A model generated the notes under the pieces. The model was not told where the DNA came from. It ran no database searches and was given only the letters and a program-made list of their open reading frames with translations. This document shows positions 24,706-28,142 of a DNA stretch of 28,142 nt, one piece after another; within the stretch, counting starts at the first letter, position 1; the number at the start of each line of letters is the position of its first letter. The stretch lies in contig PAQS01000046.1 in assembly GCA_002709385.1 (NCBI GenBank), positions 1 through 28,142 on the forward strand, in the 5' to 3' direction. The translations under genes were made by a program, and so were the position numbers. This stretch comes from Waddliaceae bacterium (GTDB lineage Bacteria; Chlamydiota; Chlamydiia; Chlamydiales; GCA-2709385).

Positions 24706-24745
24706 CAAAAAAAAGAGACCAGAATCCTAAGTAGGATTCTGGTCT
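24706..24745 (-). terminator. Strong Rho-independent terminator of the first repeat-protein gene
   Basis: On the minus strand, AGACCAGAATCCTA and TAGGATTCTGGTCT form a perfect 14-bp stem (24716-24729 with 24732-24745), followed by CTCTTTTTTTT. It lies ~20 bases after the stop of the gene at 24766-25455. A related hairpin follows the paralogous gene at 25767-25800. Confidence 0.88.
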
Positions 24746-24765
24746 TGGTGTATAGTAAAATCAAG

Positions 24766-25455
24766 TTATATGTAGTAATTTACGTTACTTGTGTAATTTC
24801 CTGAAACTGTATGGTTGCTAAATTTTTGAGTAGTGTTGTGGTTAATGTATTGAGTAGTGTTGCTGTTAATGTATTGAGTAGAGTTACTACCAGAACTATC
24901 AGTATCGTTTGATGAGTGAGGGACGTTTCCATTGTTTTCTCCGTCAAACATAGAGTTGAAGCCGTAAAAATTATTATAAGTAGTTGCAGCAGCAATACCT
25001 AAAAATAAAGCTCGCAGACTCCATTTTGCAACAGAGTTAGATTTTGCAGCTGTATTAACTACAGGAGCTTCAAAATCTTCAATGCTTTCTGCCCGCTCAG
25101 AGTCTTCAGGGATTATCTCTGTGTCTTCTACAGCAGGAGTAGCTGGAGTTTCAGGTGTCTTGTCTTCTACAGCAGGAGTAGCTGGAGCTTCAGGTGTATT
25201 GCCTTCTACAGCAGGAGTAACTGGAGCTTCAGGTGTATTGTCTTCTACAGCAGGAGTAACTTTAATAATGGCAGCATTGCGAGATCCTAAATCAGAGCTT
25301 GGCTCTTCGTTTTTAGAAGAAAAGCAGCAGAAAATAGATTGAGCAACATTACTAACTTTTTCTCTAATTGTGTTAAATAGGTTAGAAATAGCGCTTCCAA
25401 CAGCAATAAATGCTTCTTGAGCTGAGTTTTTAATAGCATCTAGATTAATTGACAT
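24766..25455 (-). CDS. Repeat-bearing membrane protein of unknown function, paralogue A
   Basis: 229 residues. Layout: residues 1-48, a helical module (SINLDAIKNSAQEAF, then NLFNTIREKVSNVAQSIFCCFSSK) with a Cys-Cys pair; 67-110, about 3.4 copies of a 13-residue repeat of the form TPAVEDNTPEAPA; an acidic linker; 129-170, a module with one moderately hydrophobic segment (WSLRALFLGIAAATTY); and 181-229, a tail rich in Asn, Ser and Thr. It shares the N-terminal and hydrophobic modules almost identically with paralogue B. No family is recognised. The build suggests a secreted or membrane-inserted host-interaction protein, but this is inference. AAAAAGGAT precedes the ATG. Confidence 0.75.
   Translation of the reverse strand: MSINLDAIKNSAQEAFIAVGSAISNLFNTIREKVSNVAQSIFCCFSSKNEEPSSDLGSRNAAIIKVTPAVEDNTPEAPVTPAVEGNTPEAPATPAVEDKTPETPATPAVEDTEIIPEDSERAESIEDFEAPVVNTAAKSNSVAKWSLRALFLGIAAATTYNNFYGFNSMFDGENNGNVPHSSNDTDSSGSNSTQYINSNTTQYINHNTTQKFSNHTVSGNYTSNVNYYI
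25126..25257 (-). repeat. In-frame 39-bp tandem repeat
   Basis: About 3.4 copies of a 39-base unit encoding TPAVEDNTPEAPA-like peptides in paralogue A. Copies are nearly identical at DNA level (shared TCTTCTACAGCAGGAGTA on the plus strand), indicating recent expansion. Confidence 0.9.
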
Positions 25456-25766
25456 TTTAAAATCCTTTTTATTTTTAAAACAATAATTGTTGTTAAGTTA
25501 AATTAAGTTTGTTTAAGTTTTTGTTTGTTAAATGAAGATATTCTCATTTTTGTATTAAGATTGTATATAGATTGTGTAAATATTTAAAGAATGTGAAATT
25601 TTTTTTAAGATGGTCTTGTTTTTACTTATAGAATATTTTAAGATCAGGTTTTTTTTGTTTATGCAAAAAAAATCAAAAAAACATTGCCGTATAAAACAAG
25701 GAGAACTTGTAGAACTGATTCTATAATTTTTCTATGGAAATAGTTAGTGAGATTTTTTTGTCTTTA
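25456..25766. other. AT-rich gap between paralogues A and B
   Basis: No gene is seen. It must hold the promoter of paralogue A on the minus strand, as paralogue B ends with its own terminator. The region is extremely A/T rich with many T runs; ACAATAATTGT (25481-25491) is a perfect palindrome 26 bases upstream of the ATG. No convincing -35/-10 pair could be picked. Confidence 0.4.
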
Positions 25767-25800
25767 AAAGACCAGAATCCACCTTAGAATCCTGGTCTTT
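25756..25800 (-). terminator. Terminator of paralogue B, a diverged copy of the paralogue A terminator
   Basis: On the minus strand, AAAGACCAGGATTC pairs with GGATTCTGGTCTTT (25800-25787 with 25780-25767), including two G-U pairs, and is followed by TAAAGACAAAAAAA. The same pairs would be C-A mismatches on the plus strand, so the hairpin works as minus-strand RNA. The arms are clearly related to the hairpin at 24716-24745. Confidence 0.7.
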
Positions 25801-25818
25801 ATTTATATTAATATCAAG

Positions 25819-26787
25819 TTATATATAGAAAGTGGGAGTCTGTGAAATTGTATTGTTGTCGAAATTTTGAGTAGAGTTGTTGTTAAAGTGTCGAGTAGAG
25901 TTATTGTTGGAGGTATCAGTATCATTTGATGAATGAGAGATATTTCCACTATTAAACAAAGAATTGAATCCATAAAAGTTATTGTAAGTAGTAGCAAAAG
26001 TAAGTCCTAAAAATAAAGCTCTCAAACTCCATTTTGCAACAGAGTTAGATTTTGCAGCTGTATTAACTACAGGAGCTTCATCAACCTCAATCTCTCTTGT
26101 TTGCTCAGGCTCTTCTTCGGGAACAAGGGGATCTAGATTAGATTCTTCGTTCTCTACAACAGAATTAGTAGTAGCAGGCTTTTTTGGCTCACTTACAGCA
26201 GGGGTAGCAGGGTTAGTTGAAGTTTTAGGTTCTTCGTTCTTTGCAATAGGAGTAGTAGCAGGCTTTTTTGACTCACTTACAGCAGGGGTAGAAGGGGTAG
26301 TTGAAGTTTTAAGTTCTTGGTTCTTTACAACAGGAGTAGCTGGAGTTTCAGACTTCTCGTTCTTTGCAATAGGAGTAGTAGCAGGCTTTTTTGACTCACT
26401 TACAGCAGGGTTAGAAGGGGTAGTTGAAGTTTTAAGTTCTTCGTTCTTTACAACAGGAGTAGCTGGAGTTTCAGAGTTCTCGTTCTTTGCAATAGGAGTA
26501 GTAGCAGGCTTTTTTGGCTCACTTGCAGCAGGGTTAGCAGGGGTAGCAGGGGTAGTTGAAGTTTTAGGTTTTTTATCTAGGTTGATAGTGCTAGCTTTGC
26601 GAGATCCTAAATTAGATTTTGAATTATATTTTGGCTCTTCGTCTTTAGAAGAAAAGCTGCAGAAAATAGATTGAGCAACATTACTAACTTTTTCTCTAAT
26701 TGTGTTAAAGAAGTTAGAAATAGCATTTCCAACAGTAATAAAAGCTTCTTGAACTGAATTTTTAATGTTATCTAAATTAATTGACAT
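25819..26787 (-). CDS. Repeat-bearing membrane protein of unknown function, paralogue B
   Basis: 322 residues. Residues 1-48 are nearly the same as in paralogue A (one of the two cysteines is Ser: FCSFSSK). Residues 75-207 hold about 3.5 copies of a ~41-residue Lys/Pro/Thr/Ser-rich repeat, each with KTSTTP, SESKKPATTPIAKNE and SETPATPVVKN. Residues 217-236 are acidic. Residues 238-279 repeat paralogue A's hydrophobic module (APVVNTAAKSNSVAKWSLRA, then LFLGLTFATTYNNFYGF). The tail (285-322) is Asn/Ser/Thr-rich. No family is recognised. The gene starts 39 bases after paralogue C ends and may be cotranscribed with it. The leader TTTTAAAATCCTTTTT (plus strand) is identical to that of paralogue A. 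Confidence 0.75.
   Translation of the reverse strand: MSINLDNIKNSVQEAFITVGNAISNFFNTIREKVSNVAQSIFCSFSSKDEEPKYNSKSNLGSRKASTINLDKKPKTSTTPATPANPAASEPKKPATTPIAKNENSETPATPVVKNEELKTSTTPSNPAVSESKKPATTPIAKNEKSETPATPVVKNQELKTSTTPSTPAVSESKKPATTPIAKNEEPKTSTNPATPAVSEPKKPATTNSVVENEESNLDPLVPEEEPEQTREIEVDEAPVVNTAAKSNSVAKWSLRALFLGLTFATTYNNFYGFNSLFNSGNISHSSNDTDTSNNNSTRHFNNNSTQNFDNNTISQTPTFYI
26167..26565 (-). repeat. In-frame ~123-bp tandem repeat
   Basis: About 3.5 copies of a unit encoding ~41 residues in paralogue B; spacings between KTST landmarks are 44, 41 and 28 codons, the last copy lacking 13 codons. High DNA identity between copies suggests recent expansion and likely length variation between strains. 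Confidence 0.88.
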
Positions 26788-26826
26788 TTTAAAATCCTTT
26801 TTTTTGTTTGTTGAGTTTTTTTATTG

Positions 26827-27483
26827 TTATTTCTGTTTTAAAGTTGTGTATAAAGCATGTAAACATCTTATAAATATATTACTTCTTTTGGAGTTGTTAT
26901 TTTCCTTTATAAAATCGTCGAGAGATATATTGGGGTTTTTGATTCTAAAGTATTCTTTGGTTAAATCAGCTTTTCTTTTACTAATCGTTTTTGAGTTTAC
27001 AGCATCTGAATTTTCAGTGCTTTCATCTGATTTAAGAAAAAAATGAAAGCTTGCAGGGGCTTCTTGTGTATGTTTAGTCTCTTCCTTGGTTTTAGGTTTT
27101 ATTCCGTCTTCATGAAGAGCTTGTAAGAGTTCTTCAGGATTGAAGGAGTCGTCCTTGTTTAGGCTTCTTTTTGTTAATTCAGCTGTTTTTTGGCTAATAA
27201 GTTTTGGTTTTATAGAACTTGTTTTGTTCGAGTTTTCTGCGTTGTCTACGTCTACATCGTCTACATCGTCTACATTGCCTGTGTTATCTTCTTCTGTATT
27301 TTCTATTGAAATCTCATGAGCATCTAAGTTGTCTTGGTTTGTGCTTGAGGAGCAGCAAAAGATAGCGTTAGCAATATTATTTATTTTTTCTGTAAGAGCA
27401 TTGAAAAATCGTGAAGCGGCGCTCGTTACAGTGTCTATACTGCCAGAAATGAAGTTGCTAATATTTTCAAGATGCATACTCAT
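26827..27483 (-). CDS. Unknown protein, paralogue C (no membrane segment)
   Basis: 218 residues. Residues 1-48 are a more diverged version of the shared helical module (ENISNFISGSIDTVTSAASR, FFNALTEKINNIANAIFCCSSS), again ending in Cys-Cys-Ser. An acidic run follows (VDDVDDVDVD, 71-80). Then comes an internal duplication of ~30 residues: 94-121 (PKLISQKTAELTKRSL... EELL) and 165-193 (SKTISKRKADLTKEYF... DDFI). It has no hydrophobic module and no Asn-rich tail, so it is probably a soluble member of the family. AAAAAGGAT precedes the ATG. A TATAAT on the minus strand at 27567-27572 is a candidate -10 element for this gene and paralogue B. Confidence 0.7.
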   Translation of the reverse strand: MSMHLENISNFISGSIDTVTSAASRFFNALTEKINNIANAIFCCSSSTNQDNLDAHEISIENTEEDNTGNVDDVDDVDVDNAENSNKTSSIKPKLISQKTAELTKRSLNKDDSFNPEELLQALHEDGIKPKTKEETKHTQEAPASFHFFLKSDESTENSDAVNSKTISKRKADLTKEYFRIKNPNISLDDFIKENNNSKRSNIFIRCLHALYTTLKQK

Positions 27484-27905
27484 TTTTTATCCTTTTTGAT
27501 TTTGTAATCTGTTTGTTTTTTATGTTCTTTATGTTAAGTCTGGGTAAATAAATTTATTAAATGTAAATTATATTATTTGCTTATTAAGGCAGTATTTTTT
27601 TAATGTTAAGAATTGATTAATTTGATTTATGTGAGAAAAAGAAGAGAAAATAAGGTAAGAGATAAGGTAAAACACCTAATAAGAAGAGAGTATATAATGA
27701 TAAATGAAAGAGGTTCTGAATAAAGCAAAGCTATTTAGGTAAATGTGTTGTTTTCTTGTGCTTCAGTTCGGTTTTTCTTATTTTTTACCGTTTATATGAG
27801 AAGAAACCAAAATGAAGGGATAAAAAAAGAAAGCTCTTAAGTCTCTTGTTTTAAGGGCTTAACGAACTTAAGAATAAAAAAAGAGAGCTTTTTCGAATTT
27901 GTAGC
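27484..27905. other. Gap between paralogue C and the rRNA promoter
   Basis: No gene is seen. A minus-strand TATAAT (27567-27572) may drive paralogues C and B. Further right, AAAGCTCT (27830-27837) pairs with AGAGCTTT (27884-27891), with inner CTTAAG palindromes and a T5 after the 3' arm, forming a long hairpin just upstream of the rRNA promoter candidate. It may insulate the rRNA operon. The rest is AT-rich and featureless. Confidence 0.45.
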
Positions 27906-27935
27906 TTGCCGAATAAATAGGACTTTTCCTATATT
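27906..27935 (+). promoter_or_regulatory. Candidate rRNA operon promoter
   Basis: TTGCCG (27906-27911), an 18-base spacer and TATATT (27930-27935), giving a start near 27942 and a leader of ~170 bases before 16S. The position fits an rRNA promoter. An isolated TTGACA at 28011-28016 has no good -10 partner. Confidence 0.5.
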
Positions 27936-27983
27936 AGTAACTTCCTGAGGGGGTGACACACTCTCCTCAACAAAAGGAAACAG

Positions 27984-28089
27984 CATCACCACCGAGTGAT
28001 GATCATTTGTTTGACAGTCGATGGAAAGATAGTGTGACAAAGCCAAAGAAGCTTGTGGCTCACTGAAAAGTGAGTAGACAGTTTCTGTC
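27984..28089 (+). other. rRNA operon leader with three hairpins
   Basis: Between promoter and 16S lie three perfect short stems: CATCAC/GTGATG (27984-28001), CTCACT-GAAA-AGTGAG with a GNRA-type tetraloop (28059-28074), and GACAG-TTT-CTGTC (28077-28089). They are probably part of the precursor rRNA leader used for antitermination or processing. The ORF on the minus strand across this region is not considered a gene. Confidence 0.45.
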
Positions 28090-28109
28090 AATAGAATCAA
28101 GTTTTACAA

Positions 28110-28142
28110 TTGATTGAGAATTTGATCCTGGTTCAGATTGAA
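28110..28142 (+). rRNA. rrs: 16S ribosomal RNA, 5' end only
   Basis: GAATTTGATCCTGGTTCAG (28118-28136) matches positions ~9-27 of 16S rRNA (E. coli GAGTTTGATCATGGCTCAG), followed by ATTGAA. The GGTTCAG instead of GGCTCAG and the GAATTTGAT variant are found in chlamydial 16S genes. The gene runs out of the window; the start is set by alignment with E. coli position 1. Confidence 0.92.

Noticed and set aside
25126-25257. Possible CRISPR-like array
   Set aside because: The 39-bp units are contiguous, without spacers, and encode in-frame peptides; a coding tandem repeat.
25082-25342. Plus-strand ORF with GVLSSTAGVAGASGVL-like repeats
   Set aside because: It is the antisense reading of the repeat in paralogue A; the minus-strand gene has a start signal, a terminator and a paralogue.
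28011-28039. TTGACA in the rRNA leader as a second promoter
   Set aside because: No TATAAT-like hexamer lies 15-19 bases downstream.
27837-28100. 87-residue minus-strand ORF upstream of 16S
   Set aside because: It runs through the promoter and hairpins of the rRNA leader and shows no family features; an open frame by chance.

Overview
The window looks like a piece of chromosome from a member of the Chlamydiae, most likely outside the genus Chlamydia. Two things support this. The last ~33 bases are the 5' end of a 16S rRNA gene with the chlamydial-type GGTTCAGATTGAA variant. The gene order rpe-efp-accB-accC (17046-20273) is, from memory, the order at the C. trachomatis CT121-CT124 locus. Further hints are a UbiA/UbiX pair, which in chlamydiae serves futalosine-route menaquinone synthesis, an otubain-like OTU protease typical of intracellular bacteria, AT-rich sequence and tandem repeat-bearing secreted-type proteins. 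A surface-sugar locus and hpt argue against a classical Chlamydia species. This placement is inference from sequence reading only.

Layout. 1-382: remnant of an IS transposase, then AT-rich sequence without a gene. 383-6207 (+): a tight six-gene operon for an unusual surface sugar: a fused cytidylyltransferase/PfkB kinase in the reverse order of E. coli HldE, a GmhA-like SIS isomerase, an NAD-dependent epimerase, a TPP enzyme E1-alpha subunit, a 4,6-dehydratase-like protein and a SAM methyltransferase. 6215-9377: an interruption with a small ORF, a membrane-anchored otubain-like cysteine protease, mnmA and a 58-residue membrane protein. 9380-11596 (-): a 738-residue CgeB-type glycosyltransferase. 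11685-16029 (+): the second half of the sugar locus, with a zinc-type dehydrogenase, the missing E1-beta subunit and two tandem DegT aminotransferases, closed by a clear terminator. 16145-16951: an unknown basic protein.

17046-20827 (+): housekeeping operon rpe, efp, accB, accC, hpt (pentose phosphates, translation, fatty-acid precursor, purine salvage). 20828-21311: no gene, but a 229-bp MITE-like element with ~45-bp imperfect inverted arms. 21312-22025 (-): a LOG-family protein. 22207-23705 (+): ubiA-ubiX. 23617-24585 (-): queG, overlapping the 3' end of ubiX on the other strand.

24766-27483 (-): three paralogous proteins of unknown function sharing a ~45-residue N-terminal helical/cysteine module. 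Two also share a Pro/Thr-rich repeat, a membrane segment, an Asn-x-Ser/Thr-rich tail and even the same downstream terminator. 27484-28142: leader and promoter region of an rRNA operon, then the start of 16S rRNA.

Working together: the two sugar operons plus the glycosyltransferase probably make and attach one modified amino/branched sugar. The E1 alpha and beta subunits lie 8 kb apart without any E2/E3 partner, which points to a TPP-dependent sugar-building step rather than pyruvate oxidation. The OTU protease and the three repeat proteins are the candidate host-interaction genes.
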